DNA of 64,000 bases from Reticulitermes speratus. Lineage: Eukaryota > Arthropoda > Insecta > Blattodea > Rhinotermitidae. The stretch is taken from assembly GCA_021186555.1 (NCBI GenBank), contig JAJKFL010000006.1:37755478-37819477 (forward strand). Direction: 5' to 3'. The translations under genes and the position numbers were made by a program. The notes below the pieces were generated by a model that had not been told where the DNA came from, made no database searches, and saw nothing but the letters and a program-made list of their open reading frames with translations. This document shows, piece after piece, positions 35,850 through 47,785 of the stretch; within the stretch, counting starts at the first letter, position 1; every line of letters begins with the position of its first letter.

Positions 35850-36742
35850 TAGTTCATAATTACTGAAGACACAGTCAGCTGTTGTGTATCACTGTGTGTT
35901 CCCGCTCAGGGAACATACAGGCCGCTTCGAACTTTCGTGTCTCCCTTATTGTTACTGGCTTAGAGGTCACTTTTGTAATGTAACCGAGTTACGATTGTTC
36001 GTGGGTATTTGGTAGGCCCTACTTACCCTTTATGTTAAATAGGCCTAATACATTGAGCTAAATGAAAGTCAGAATGAACTTGTCGGCACAGTAATTAAAA
36101 TATAACCTCAAGTTGGCGGTATTAAGCGTACGTGGTGTGTGTCCTGAATGTTAACTGAACTGTACCTGTAGGAGTAATTTGTGCACAGCTGATGTGTGTT
36201 TTAATTGTAACACTTCCAGTAACCCAGTCCTGAACCTACGTTTAGTCGGTAGTGTTAAACATACCAGCACCATACAGACGTGTAGGAAACACTGGATTGT
36301 ACGAATGCAATTTACGGTGGAAAGTAGAAAAAGGCGAGGCAATTTAATTTACCTCAAAAGTGATGCTGACGGTAGTGAAATCATGCCTGATGTAAATGAG
36401 TCCCCATTCTCAGACAGTACTTTTATTTGCATTCTAGTACTGAGTATGCTGTAGCATGTTTAGTATGGATTCTACACTGATATAACGCACAGAAGAAAAA
36501 CACCTATGATTCAATTTTTGTGGTCTTAGCGTTTAAAAGCTGACGACATTTACAGGAGAATGACGTTTGAATATGTCGAAAACCGTATAATCTAGAACAG
36601 CAAGTTGTACAAATAGTTCGAAGTACATATTTAAATAGGGAGGGACGAACATTGTTAAGGTGTGTTAAAAGTTTGTAAAAAATTACCTTTCGTTAACGGA
36701 AATCGTGTTGAGGATCAGGAACAGAATGCGTAGCATGTAGAA
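35850..36742. other. Intronic, no feature recognised
   Basis: No recognisable domain. Confidence 0.5.
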
Positions 36743-37136
36743 AACAAGACAAGGCAACGTACGTATAACGTAAGTGTGGCGCGTTTGCGTAACCATTGTT
36801 GCAGTGGAAACAGAAGCGTGTTTTGTGTTTTTTCACATTATCTCATAAACAGCACGATTTTCGGAATATATTTATTGTAGATAAAATGTGTTTTCATTTT
36901 CTATTCAACTTTTGTCTAAAGCATGTCTTATTCTAAGAATCCAGAGAGACGTCTTCACGTAAAGTACCCGTTATTCTTGTCAGATTTTAATGAAACTTTA
37001 ATTTTTTCTACAAATTGTCGAACAATCTTCAAATATCAAATTTCATTAAAATCCGTCCGGTGGGAGCGGAGTTCCATGCGGACGGACAGACATGACGAAA
37101 CTAGTAGTCGCTTTTCGCAGTGTTGGGAACACGCCT
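36743..37136 (-). mobile_element. ~0.5-kb element family, copy 1 (shortened)
   Basis: It shares with the other copies ACAAGACAGGCAATGTACG-like and CGCGTTCGCGTAACCATTGTTGC-like blocks at one end, and TCCGTCCGGTGGGAGC, GCGGACGGACAGACA and AACACGCCTAA at the other. It lacks about 130 bp present in the 48657 copy. Confidence 0.75.
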
Positions 37137-37488
37137 AATAACGGAAGTGTCACTGGTGATGAAAATGCATCTGTAAGGAGTGGACGTATCAGTAATGGTG
37201 CAAGCGACGCTAGACTTGCTTAAGGCCGAACTTCATACACATATGTATCGTGATGGGATATGGAAACTTGTGGGCCGGTGGAACACACGTACACTGTTGA
37301 AGGCAGGACGGTTACGAAGAAAAACCAAACATCTACCGTGTGGTTATTTTGTCAGGGTTTATAATGAAGTCTCTTAATTTTTTTATTAGTTTTGAATTTT
37401 AGGCATAGAAAGGTTTAAGAGTTCCCGGCAATGGTATTATTTTCTGCTTTGGAAGACAGTCAAATTGGAACCATACGATCACTAGCGA
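37137..37488. other. Intronic, no feature recognised
   Basis: Short frames only. Confidence 0.5.
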
Positions 37489-37580
37489 TTGTGAGATCTG
37501 CGCTCTTCTGGGTTATTATGCGGCGTCGTGTGGTAATTTACCGACGTTTCGGGACAACATATCGTTCCCATCTTCACGGG
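37489..37580 (-). repeat. Single arm of the second hammerhead-like family
   Basis: It matches the left arm of the fold-back element at 53115 (AGATCTGCGCTCTTCTGGGTTATTATGCGGCGTCGTG, then ACCGACGTTTCGGGACAAC and CCCATCTTCACGGGTCAA). On the minus strand it reads GACCCGUGAAGAUGGG...CCCGAAACGUCGGU, a hammerhead-like order with a G disturbing the first core. Confidence 0.65.
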
Positions 37581-38142
37581 TCAAAGGGTCCGAGTAGGAA
37601 AGAAAGAAAGCCAGCAACCTGTAACGCAGATTCTGGAAAGTACGTGCGGGGTAGCAATTAGTAGGCGTGATGACAGCCAATAGGGTAAAACCAGGGTGAG
37701 AGAGGGGATTGTGTTCGAGAAATATCGAGATCAAACATTGACCAAGGTACGGACCAGGTGCAGCATATTAGCACGAGTGTCAGTGCCGGAGATAGCTCTG
37801 GCCCAGTCACGTGAAGTCCCCGCGGACAGTGGTATACATCCCATCGAGTCAGGAGACGCTGGCTATCTTCGTGGTAGTATATTCCGTAGTAGGCTGGTAA
37901 TACCAGTGGCGCATAGCCTGCTGCACTCAAGCAACAGTTTGTAATGTTTTTCGTTTGATTTCTTAATCCGCTGGGAAGATTCTACGCCCATACAAACGGG
38001 AGGTCGCTGTTGATGAACAAAATTAATTGGTATGTTGCCTTCATAGTTTTGAGTGTTGGCATGTTGTATCCACTGCATGGTGCAGTTCCTGATCATTGGT
38101 TGATAGTAATAACACCAGTCAAGTGGCGCGAAGTGTTTTTAG
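37581..38142. other. Intronic, no feature recognised
   Basis: No recognisable domain; short frames on both strands. Confidence 0.5.
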
Positions 38143-38637
38143 GTGCGTTCGAAAAATTGCGGAAAGCGACTATTAGCTTCGCCATGCCTGCCTCTCCATC
38201 GTCCGTCCGTCCGATGGAACACCTTGGCTCCCACTCGACGGATTTTCATGATATTTGATATTTGGGAATTTTTCTAAATTTCGTCAAGAAAATTCTAGTT
38301 TGATTAAAATGTGACAAGAATAATGGGTACTCTGCATGATAATAGCTCTCTGAATTCTTATTAGAGAGAAATGTTTCAGACAAAAGCTGTAGTGAAAATC
38401 AGAACACATTCAATAATTTTTTTACGAAAATATCGCCACTTATGAGATGTGGAAAAATATGGTAGAGCCAGACAGGCCACAGCTGACACTGTAATACGGT
38501 GCATGTGCTTTGCATGCCGGATAACTAAGGCAAGAATGCAGACACATACTCATAATATGTAATACTTATTTTCCACGGCAACAATGGTTATGGGAACGCG
38601 TCGTAGTGATACGTTGTACGTACATTGCCTGTCTTGT
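38143..38637 (+). mobile_element. ~0.5-kb element family, copy 2
   Basis: It begins AGGTGCGTTCGAAAAATTGC and continues GACGGATTTTCATGATATTT, AAAATATGGTAGAGCCAGAC and AGACACATACTCATAATATG. It ends GGCAACAATGGTTATGGGAA plus the CATTGCCTGTCTTGT tail. The near-terminal words GGTGCGTTCG and GGGAACGCGTC are imperfect inverted repeats. No protein-coding capacity is evident. Confidence 0.8.
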
Positions 38638-39464
38638 GTTCGCTGTAACAAACAGATATGAGGACAGGTCTGAAAATGGAACCAGAATTTTACTACATGC
38701 ACATATAAGGTCTGTATAAAACGGAACTCGCATTATACGAAAAACTGTGTGTAGGAAAATGGCCGTGTCCCGGAGAAATGTATAGTGCAACTTTAATACA
38801 TAATTATCTCTCGTTAACTGAAGTTGTTTGGCCCGAAGCAGAGAAAAAACAGACTTTAACGAAAATAATTTGCTTTGAGCATTCATTGTTTTGTGTCCAT
38901 ATAACTTTGTTTTGGCTGTACTTCCGAGAATGTGTCTGAGATTGAACATTTCTTTCATAAACTGGAAATTATTAAGCCCGACCGTCGACAGGGGTACGCA
39001 GAATCCTCTGACAAAGGAAAATGGGAATAAGGAAGGAAAGAAAACTGAAAATGTGTACCGCTGAGTAGATAGAATAGGTATGAATTTGTAGCGTGCTGTG
39101 TGGGTCATAAATACAAAATATTTTAGAGAGTATACAGCTTAACGTTCTTGTCTGAAAGCAAGTAAACCCATCGTACGGGAAAAAAAGTAAGCCCGTTGTT
39201 ATTTCAATATCAGCAGGTTTTGCTCTGTGTGTGTGTGTGTGTGTTTAAGTCTGTTTATATCAAGTTCTTTTATCGGCGAGAATTGAGAGAGGGATAGAGT
39301 GATTTTTCTCATAAGACTTTTTTGAACTGATGACTCCACGTGACTGATATTTCACTTTCATTGTGTCAGACCTTCAGGCTGCACTCACTGTTTCAAACAC
39401 TGAAATTCATGTTAACTCAGAAACTAAATTCTGTGTAGGTAAAGTACACGTGGTTAATTAAACG
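38638..39464. other. Intronic, long orphan frame only
   Basis: A 180-codon minus-strand frame (38566-39108) runs through this stretch. It starts without recognisable context, overlaps the repeat copy 2 and shows no domain; I do not call it a gene. A (GT)n run lies at about 39223-39244. Confidence 0.5.
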
Positions 39465-39690
39465 CCATACCATGAAGACATATGGCGAGTGGAGGTAGTG
39501 TAAGTGGTTTGCTTCACACGCCGACCGGTACCAGGGGAAGAGACCGTGGTTCCCGTTGGGTAGAGGCCGGTCTGAACTTCGAGAAGAAAGAATCTCTGCC
39601 CCCTCGAGAAGCTAACCCCGATTCTTTGCTCATTTAGCCCGTATCGTCTTTTGCTATACTGGCTGAGCTGTCCCGGTACCTGGAGGGGGA
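39465..39690 (-). mobile_element. SINE-D copy
   Basis: It shares with the copy at 10150 the words CATATGGCG.GTG.AGG, TGGGT.GA......GCCGGTCTG, GAAGAAAGAATCTC, CTAACCCCGATT and TGGCTGAGCTGTCCC. A G-rich run follows at 39682-39701. Confidence 0.65.
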
Positions 39691-40504
39691 GGGGGGGGGG
39701 GTTAGTACTGAATGACAGCTTGCAGAAAATTGTGGGCTTCAGAGAACGAGGTTCAGTTGGAAATGAAACTGTGAACGGCAGCAAAACCTGTGTACGAGTA
39801 ATAAGAATGGACACTATTAGCGCGGCTCGCGCAAGTTGCCTGTAAAAGTAATATCGGGTAGTTCACATGCACACGAGGCTGAACGTGAACGGCGTTTTAA
39901 AAGATCGTCTAGAGTAAGGTATTGTAGGTGGATGAGCAGAGATGAGAAACTATAAAACAGGTCAAAAATATTTTATTTAATTTATCATTGCATGGCTCTT
40001 GCCTAACTTGCTTCCTAAACTTCAGCTTCCGAATCTCGTCTAACTGGCCACCCCCTCTTATAAAATATGTCTGCGTGCCTCTCTGTCGATGGCAGAGATA
40101 ACTTGTCAAAACATAAAGGTAGGAGCTTCGAAGTTTTGGCAATAATTTAGGATGATTATGGGATGTGCTGTGCCATATATAGTAAAATCAAGGTAACTAT
40201 GTTTCGGTCGGCATTGCAGTGTCATGATTTGCCGATAACATATATGCTGGCTCTTTAGAACTATTCGGAACCATGGCGTGAATACCCAGTGAAACTTTGA
40301 TTTAATAGTGTCCGTCTCTGGCTGTGTCGTGTGAGAACGGTTCAGTCGAAGGGGTTTCCGTGGAAACTGTAGATAGAGACTGAATTACCTAAATTTCCTG
40401 TTCACATTTCAACGAGTTTTGCACTAGTAAAGCAGTCAAGTTGTGATCGTGGAGCCATGAGGCCTTGGTCCGCTAGGGGCAATGCAGTCAAGTATTGTTG
40501 CAGT
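39691..40504. other. Intronic, small SINE-like scrap only
   Basis: GTGATCGTGGAGCCATGAGG and TCCGCTAGGGGCAATG at 40442-40490 resemble the distal end of SINE-A. The rest is unassigned. Confidence 0.4.
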
Positions 40505-40572
40505 TTTCTTAAACCAACAAAATGCACACTTCTTATTTATTATACAATATAACCTCTTTATACAATAAAATC

Positions 40573-40619
40573 AGTCCAACATGTTTCGGTTCCCTATTAT
40601 GGAACCATCATCAGGGACC
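40573..40619 (-). ncRNA. Hammerhead-ribozyme-like motif F
   Basis: On the minus strand: GUCC-CUGAUGA-U-GGUUCC-loop-GGAACC-GAAAC, then palindromic ACAUGU, triplet GUU and GGAC pairing with GUCC. Stem II differs in sequence from the other copies but is perfectly paired. The downstream GTGCATTTTGTTGG is on the minus strand at 40514-40527. Confidence 0.75.
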
Positions 40620-41261
40620 CGTATCGTGAGTTACACAAAATCACAAAACAAGTGATGGTACATATTAAAAGTTCAAGACGTAAAATGTAGGGTTTTTCAG
40701 TTGCTATTTGTGGGTCCACTGAAAGTTAAAGTTAAAAATGAAGTTAAAATGAGATAAAACATATATATATATATATATATATTTAAAGAATTTCAGTATC
40801 AAATATAAAAGGAAGTCAGACAAAAACATAAAAATGTGTTAAAAACTTCTAACTTAAACGCAAACTTATTTGAAGTATTCAGAAAAATACACTAATAGAA
40901 ATGTAACACGTTTGATATGCCAGCCATCCTCTTTTAGGCCTAGGCAAAACATGGATAATTAGCGGAAGATAAGTCCAAATGGATATGATATTTGTGAGTC
41001 GGGCAGAGCAGTATGTGTGGGAAAATGATAAATGGAGCCACTAGAATATATTTGGAAGACCACAGACCAACAGAAACAAATGGATTTGCCACGTTGACAG
41101 ACTTCGGATGCCCTTCTCCACAATACAACTAATGATGACTTAGAGACCATCTAGAATTAGAAACCAAGGATGAGCGCTGAAGACACAGATGAGCGTATTG
41201 AGGATTATTTCCCTGCGCGTGAACCGGATGGAATGTAAAGCTGACGACTCACTTTTGTTTT
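40620..41261. other. Intronic, TA microsatellite
   Basis: It contains an AT-dinucleotide run at 40761-40783. The part next to motif F may be the upstream body of the same element. No gene seen. Confidence 0.45.
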
Positions 41262-41556
41262 TAAAGAAGGGCCCCGCAGCAGATGCTACGGACGCACCGC
41301 AGCCTTAAGGCTTATTGTACAACCCTTGTGATGAAGATGAAGAGAAAGAAAAGATGATCACTTTTTCTTGCATTTTTTTCAAGTAATGGAACACTGGTGG
41401 GATGAAACTGACAGGGGAAAACCGAAGTACTCGGGCAAAAACCTGTCCCAGTGCCACTTTGTCCACCACAAATGCCACATGGACTGACCCGGGATGGAAC
41501 CCGGGCCTCCGCGGTGGGAGGCCGGCGACTAACCGCCTGAGCCATGGCACGGCCAC
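41262..41556 (-). mobile_element. SINE-C, minus strand, well preserved
   Basis: The reverse complement starts CGTGGCCGTGCCATGGCTCA, with box A and box B (GGGTTCCATCCC), and shares the whole body with the copy at 31442 including GTGATGAAGATGAAGAGAAA and CGGACGCACCGCAGCC read on the plus strand. Two open frames across it are SINE artefacts. Confidence 0.92.
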
Positions 41557-42254
41557 GACTCACTTATAGTACTGATGTTAAGAAATCTTGGAGCTGTACA
41601 TTAATACTACAATGTGTCTTCATATCGTGGTGCTTAAGTCAAGTTGCTTATATACGAAACCACGCGGCGTCACATCCTGCAAGGCAGTAATTTTATCGGT
41701 ATCAAATTGGCCAGTGTGGTTGGCATGGCTCGACTCACGTGCTGTTTGATAACAGTGATGTGTGTGTGTGTATGTATATTATAGACCCTATATGAAAACG
41801 CTTACTAAACGTGGTGAGTGGAGCTCATCCATTTCCTTTATTTGCACATAGTAGCGTGCCACGAATGGTAGAACTTACAACGTTTCGTCACTGACTGTAC
41901 TTTCAACTTTAAGGCAGCAAAAGAGGGGTGGGAGAACCTACTGTAGTAATTGGTAGGAAAGCGGATGGCTCTATTTTATTTATACTCCTTTCCGGAAGCA
42001 CTGGCTTTGTCGATCGTAGGGACGCGTGCTGTTAGATCTGTGTTAACTGTAAGAAGTCTAATGCACTAAAATTAGAACGTAGACTGCGGGTCTTGACTTC
42101 TGAATTGGTTCGGTATCATTAGTGGAAGATTGTTAAGCCTCGTTTATATAAGGGAATGCCGAGGTGATATGTCTGAGTAAATATGTGACTTAATAATTTA
42201 TAAATAAATTGAGACATCGTTACTCTAATCCATGTTGTAGAAGTAAAGATATAC
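41557..42254. other. Intronic, no feature recognised
   Basis: A GT-run lies near 41758-41772. Nothing else assignable. Confidence 0.5.
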
Positions 42255-42705
42255 TTACGGCATGAGACTGAAAGATTAACATACAACTATTATTGGGCCT
42301 TTTGTTTTATATGGATGCGAAACCTAGCTGTCACGGTGAGGGAAGAATATATACTGAGGGTGTTGGAGAACAGGGAAATGTTTTCACGCGTGAGGGAGAA
42401 AGTAACAGGGGGCCTGAGAAGACTAAATAATGAGGAGCTTCGTGATTTTCACTGCTTGCCATATACAATTAGAGTAATCAAATCAAGGAGGATGAGATTG
42501 ATGGGGCATGCATCATCCATGGGAAAGTGTACAGATAGGATAAACAAAAGGAAAGAGACCGTATGGAAGATCTAAGCGCAGATGAGAGGATAATGTTAGA
42601 GGATGGGAAGGCGTGGACTGGATTCATCTGGCTCAGGGTAGAAACCAGTAGCGGGCTGTTGTGAGCACGGAAATGGGCATTCGGTTTCCAGGAACTCTGC
42701 TTCAT
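42255..42705 (+). mobile_element. LINE 3' end fragment (endonuclease/RT type)
   Basis: It encodes remnants of the end of an RT protein: FVLYGCET-like FVLYGCE near 42300, VREEYILRVLENREMFSRVR, TGGLRRLNNEELRDFHCLPY, then [20 protein letters not shown], followed in another frame by EDNV, VDWIHLAQGRNQ and FPGTLLH. This is the zinc-knuckle-distal tail common in endonuclease/RT LINEs (IKSRRMRWAGHVARMG...). It is 5'-truncated and frameshifted. Confidence 0.75.
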
Positions 42706-42944
42706 GTAGTTCGGCTCGTGATATTAAGACCCGAGGGAATTGGAAGGGATGTGGACGGATGTGGTTGTGATTTAATTTCAAGTATTAACCCGGCATTTGA
42801 CTGGAGAATCTGAGGAGAACTACGATAAACCATAGGATAGTCGGTATCCTGATCGAGGTACGTCCCTAATACAAGTCAGATATGTTACTTACCCACTGAG
42901 CCATCTCGCTGGAAATTCGCAGAAATATATAAACGCGTGAGGTT
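42706..42944. other. Intronic, no feature recognised
   Basis: Nothing assignable. Confidence 0.5.
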
Positions 42945-43110
42945 TGAGATTCTCACGGCGGTGAGTATTCAGATTACGGTCATCTGAGATGTGACGCCGT
43001 GTAGTTTTGCAGATAGTTAGCAACGTTCAGCGTAGCAGAAGTGTGAAGTGTCACACCCTGAAGATGGAGGGAGCGGGTTCTTCCGTAAGGGCGCTACAAA
43101 ATTACACGGC
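42945..43110 (+). repeat. Repeat with DVTP-like false frame
   Basis: TGAGGTTTGAGATTCTCACG, then GAGTATTCAGATTACGG, GATGTGACGCCGTGTAG and CCTGAAGATGGAGGGAG. The frame gives FEILTAVSIQITVI and DVTPCSF, repeat-derived wording. The CCUGAAGAUGG near 43067 resembles half of a hammerhead core, but no GAAAC partner follows. Confidence 0.45.
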
Positions 43111-43367
43111 GTAAAATCTCATAAGGCTACTCTACTATTGATAAAGAGTTCCTGCCGCAGTAATTTACTCCTAAATGTTTCCTTTTTCTAGGAAGACAAA
43201 TAGAAGGATAGAGTCTGTCCTTCACAGAGCAAAAACAGTGGATGGTGTGATTGCGATTAATTACTGCAAAAAATATTCCCATTTGCTTAATAATATACAT
43301 CTGCCGTGCAATGAGGGTACAGATAAGTTTTATTCCGACTTGTTACACACTTTATGGGCTGCGAGTT

Positions 43368-43440
43368 ACTCGAACATGTTTCGGCTAACATGTAGCCTCC
43401 CTGAAGATGGCTACATATGTTAGCCGAAAGATGTTGGAGT
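43368..43440 (+). ncRNA. Hammerhead-ribozyme-like motif G, with inverted half-copy
   Basis: The full motif is at 43396-43440: CUCC-CUGAAGA-U-GGCUA-loop-UAGCC-GAAAG, then AUGUU and GGAG pairing with CUCC. The last core base is G instead of C. Immediately upstream, 43368-43396 is an inverted half motif (ACTCGAACATGTTTCGGCTA) matching the distal half, so two copies meet head to head. GTGCAATGCGTTGG follows at 43462-43475. Confidence 0.68.
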
Positions 43441-44739
43441 AAATTTTATATGGTATAAAGTGTGCAATGCGTTGGAATAGATCTTATCTGCAAGTCCTTA
43501 TTACTTTAAAAGTGGCACTGAGTTGTCATTTCCGTGATTCGTTGATGAAACGAATGAAGATACGGAGTCACATGCAGTTAGTGGAATAAAATAAATCCCA
43601 GCTGGTCGATGTGAGAATGGAATCCATTGGAAATTCTGCTTGTTTGCTTAATGGGTAGTTGTGTTATTTGTGGCCTATATATAGATCGGCATATGTTTAT
43701 CAGTGTGTATACACCCTGATTGTTAATACTGAGAGTCCAGTACCAACTTCCCCGAGGACTTGTCACGTGGTCATAAATACGACTCCTAGTTTCGCCCATA
43801 AGAAGTAAATATAATACGAGAAGCGAGGGTAGCAGTAGAGGGACAGGAAATCGACCTTGACCCACACCGCATTGCTTCTCATTATTGCAAAGACTAACAA
43901 TCATCTAGGTTGTTACGTTTCTCACCCCCTAGTTGTTGGATGAGGAGATTCTCGGGACACGTTTTTGCTACGATTATCACCGAACGAAGTGGGACTTTTA
44001 TGTAATGCTGCTGGTGATACTTTATTTTATTTGGTGTGGTCAGCCTAATATATTTTGTGGTTTCGCCGTCCGTTACGGTCTCACCAGTACCCACAACGAC
44101 GAGATAGATTACTTTCGATTCAGGTTCACACCTTCATTTAATCACCCTCAGTACATTCACTAGTGCCGGTTACAACGTGGATCCGCAGTTTTCTTTAATT
44201 CTAAAACGACTGTTGCCAGTCGTGGCGTTCTGTCTCTCCACCCAATCGTACAATGAAGCTAGAAGGTCGGAGGGTCAGAGGGTCCTTCCTAAGGCTGAGG
44301 TTGGTCTCGCGCACAAAACAAAATGTTTCCCGTTCCTCACGTATAGAGGTGGGAAAGCGCGACTGGGGCTAGAACTGAATGTTCGGCTACAGTGGATGGC
44401 TAACAGTTTCTTCAGTTTCGTTCTGTATATGAACGAGAACACGGGGTATTTTTGTAGGGATGACATTGTCAGGGAAAACCAGGATTGATTCGATTTGTTT
44501 TGTGCTTTCAAAATGTTCAGTGGATATAGTAACTTCGAAGTGTATGATTGAAACCATCGAGTGTGAGCGCAATCTGGCAACGCTGCTCACCCCAGCGATA
44601 GTGCCATTTATTTAAATTCTCCCAGCATGTACAAAAAACTGAGATATTGAGTTTTCCGTGATTGTTGTTGTTGAATGGTGCTTTTGCCATGACAGTTCTG
44701 GATTTAATTTCATGAGCACCTTTCGCATCATTTTCTAAT
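43441..44739. other. Intronic, no gene supported
   Basis: Short frames on both strands without recognised domain. Confidence 0.45.
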
Positions 44740-46615
44740 CATAGTTATATAAATAATAATGATAGTTATCAAATAGTTTAAACATTCCACACTCTCCAGT
44801 TGTTTCTGATCTGTCATAATCTGTACTGCGGACGGTTGCTTTTGAGATTCTTAGTACCTTAGTTTTTTCCACATTCATTCTCAATCCATACCCTCTTCCA
44901 TTTTCAATTAGTCCGTCAATCTTACCCTCCAGCAATGTTCCTTCCTTAGCCAGCAGCACAAGGTCGTCTGTATATTTCACAGTGTGAATTGCTTGTCTTA
45001 CATTTTGAAGTCTCCAAACACTTCAAGAGCTTCCTTGGTAAGGTATTCGCTGTATTAATTGAATAGAATCGGTAACAACAGTATCCTTGTCTAACTCCTC
45101 TTCCAATCTTCACATTTCTCGTCTGCCCTTGGTCCAGTCGTACTTTAACACTCTGATCTACGAGTATGTACAGTTTGCTGATCAACATTCTTTCTTACCA
45201 GTCGATACAAGACCCCTTTGGAATCTGCATTAATTTGATCCAGTTTACATGGTCAAATGCCTTCTGCCAGTCTATAAAGCACACACACAATTCCTCGTCT
45301 ATGTCCAAACTTCGTTCTGATACTATCCTCAGCATCCCAATTGAATTCCTAGTTCCTTTTCCTCTTCTAACACTAAAATGATCTTCTCCAAGTATGTCCT
45401 CAAATTTCTTTTCAATCCGACTCCTAAGTACCCTCATTATTATCTTTCCTGTATGTGCGATGAGACTCATTGTGCAATGGTCACTGAATTTTGCAGCCTT
45501 TGGCTTCTTTAAGGCAATAATTGTAACTTCAGTGAAATAAATCCTTGGGCCACTATCAAGTTTCATATATGTTGTTGATCAGTTGTGTCATCAGTTTGAG
45601 ACCACCTACTCCCAACAATTTGAGTACATCCCCAGGTACATCACAATCTCCTGTAGCCTTCTTATCTCTCATCTCCTTGATAGCTTTTCCCACTTCACTT
45701 TGCAAAATATAAGGGCATTCCTTGTCTGCATTTACTTACTCTTCAGGTTCGACTTCTAGGTTTTCTGGTCGATTAGGTCCATCGTAGAGCTCTGTAATAT
45801 AACTCTCCCAAATTTCCAGTACTTGTCTCTTACCTACTACTGTACTCCCTTTAGGGTCTTCATTGCCAATGTATTGAATCCCACGGTTTTCTTTCCAACC
45901 TAGTTCCTTTTTTCTTCATGTACATTAAATCATAACGTCCAATTCTTTGAAATTCTATGATCTCGTCACATATGCTCTCAAGATATTCCTTCTTAGCCTT
46001 GTCTGTGGCTCTATTAAATTCATTTTTCAGTCTTCTGTAGTTGTTTCTTCCTTCTTCGTTGTTTACGTTCTTCTATTTCCTTCGTTCATCTATTTTATTG
46101 ATCATTTCCTATGTAATCCATGGCTTTTTTGCTTTCCTATCGACTTTCCCAACCAAATCACTCATACTACCCAAGACACATTTCTTGATATCGTTCCACT
46201 GCACTTCCACGTTCCCACTTTCACATTTGATTTCACCGAGTTTTTCTTCTAGGATATCTTGCACTTTATGTCATTGAGCATGTAACGTCTCGAGGTCCCA
46301 TCTTGGATTTACTTTTTGGAACTTTGTGATTTTTTTCAATCTGGTGCAGATGTTTGCAACCGGTAAGTTGGTGCCAGAGTCTGTATCTGTTCCACGCATT
46401 GTGTGCACTTCTTCATACTGTTTCTGAATCGATGCTTCATAAGCCTGTAATCCAACTGTTGTCGACTTCGATTTCCTGGTGTTTTCCAGGTATACAGTAG
46501 GCCTATTCCTTTGGGCTTCTTAAGCCACGTGGTAGGTGCGTTGTTAAAATTCAGAAACGTTAGAAATGTGTGCATGAATTCGTGGATGTAATGTTTCGTA
46601 CGTTCTGTGCGCAAA
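44740..46615 (-). pseudogene. Endonuclease/RT LINE, truncated and frameshifted
   Basis: Minus-strand order: the C-terminal piece of the APE endonuclease near 46580-46440 (YTWKTPGNRSRQQLDYRLMK), a linker with charged remnants to about 45600, then RT: FTEVTIIALKKPKAAKFSDH, TMSLIAHTGKIIMRVLRSRI, EDILGEDHFSVRRGKGTRN, and ELCVCFIDWQKAFDHVNW with the motif A Asp. Next are VKVRLDQGQTRNVKIGRGVR followed by QG, and KYTDDLVLLAKEGTLLEGKI, where the usual YADD reads YTDD, ending near 44760 after NVEKTKVLRISKA. The endonuclease N terminus and the RT C terminus are absent. Lesions include shifts at about 45190 and 44980. I recognise the wording as the insect LINE often misannotated as craniofacial development protein 2; the exact clade (RTE/CR1-like) is uncertain. 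Confidence 0.82.
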
Positions 46616-47757
46616 GTGTATAAAAATAAACTTATTGTTGGCCTTGTTTCTCTCTGCCCACTTGTTTCATCAATGAAAATTTTGATGAAATTTGGTAGTG
46701 GGGTGGCTGTATATCAGAAACTTGTGCGCCCGACGTGTATAGCCTCTTATTTTACACAAAACAATGCATTTAACGTATTGCTCAAAATCAGTTTAGCCTA
46801 CATCATACGAAACATGTGATGTTATAATATAATAAATATAATGTAATGCAATGCAATATAACATATAATATAATATAATGTAATATAATATTATATAATA
46901 TGTCTTTTTATTAATGTGCCGAGTCAACAGCCAAATGGCCAGTTACAAAAATAGCACAACATGCAGACCCAAGGACAATAAACAAGGCGCAAATGAAACG
47001 GACACAGACAAAACAAACAAAAATATAATTAATTGGGACACCATACAAAAAGTAATAATAATATCAAATATGGATGCGTTCTGAAGGTATCAAGTTAATT
47101 ACAATCTGAGTTTGCCGAAGTGGCTCAACTGGCAGTGGGGGGATAATTTTGAAGGATGGACGTAAATGATGATGACGATGATGATGATTGTAATAATAAT
47201 AATAATAATAATGATAATAATAATAATATAATAGCAACAGTAACGAAATAATATATAGTATTCTGATTTATTTTTTTATGCGATGTACATTATGCATAAT
47301 TAAACGCGAAATAAAAATATTTAACATTTATTGTGTCCAGATATTGTGTATGCAAACAGATAACGAACATACCAACACCTTGTGTGGGAAATATGCTTTT
47401 TAATTCAGTAGTTACATATAATTTAGGCGGGGTGAAGATTTGAGGTTATGCGTGACCGATAACTTTAACAGAACTAGAGTATAAATAATAAACTCTTAAA
47501 AGAAATATAAGAGAAACCCTAATTATACTAACAATATTATAACGGTCCGCAGTGTTAACGTTATACGGACATTTCCTATCTTGTACTAAACAAAATGTGT
47601 AAGGTGAACGCATGTTATGAAATCAAGCACGTCTGAATAGAGCTGTTTAATGTGGGCATTGTTTATTTGAAAAACTTTTTGATGTGGTAAACATTTAACG
47701 TAATGCAAGAAAAAAATTTACGTGTGAATGGCTCTAGTTCGTATACAAGTTTTATTT
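46616..47757. other. Intronic, AT microsatellites only
   Basis: An irregular TAATA/ATGCA array lies at about 46824-46905 and an (AAT)n run at about 47188-47233. No gene seen. Confidence 0.55.
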
Positions 47758-47785
47758 CCAACCACTGCACAAAAGTAATTTTTAT

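Noticed and set aside
38566..39108. 180-codon open frame on the minus strand, one of the longest not tied to a known element
   Set aside because: It overlaps the end of a repeat copy, has no recognisable domain, no plausible splice context and basic/hydrophobic composition typical of AT-rich chance frames.
43060..43085. Additional hammerhead at CCTGAAGATGG
   Set aside because: No GAAAC partner or closing stem follows within a reasonable distance.
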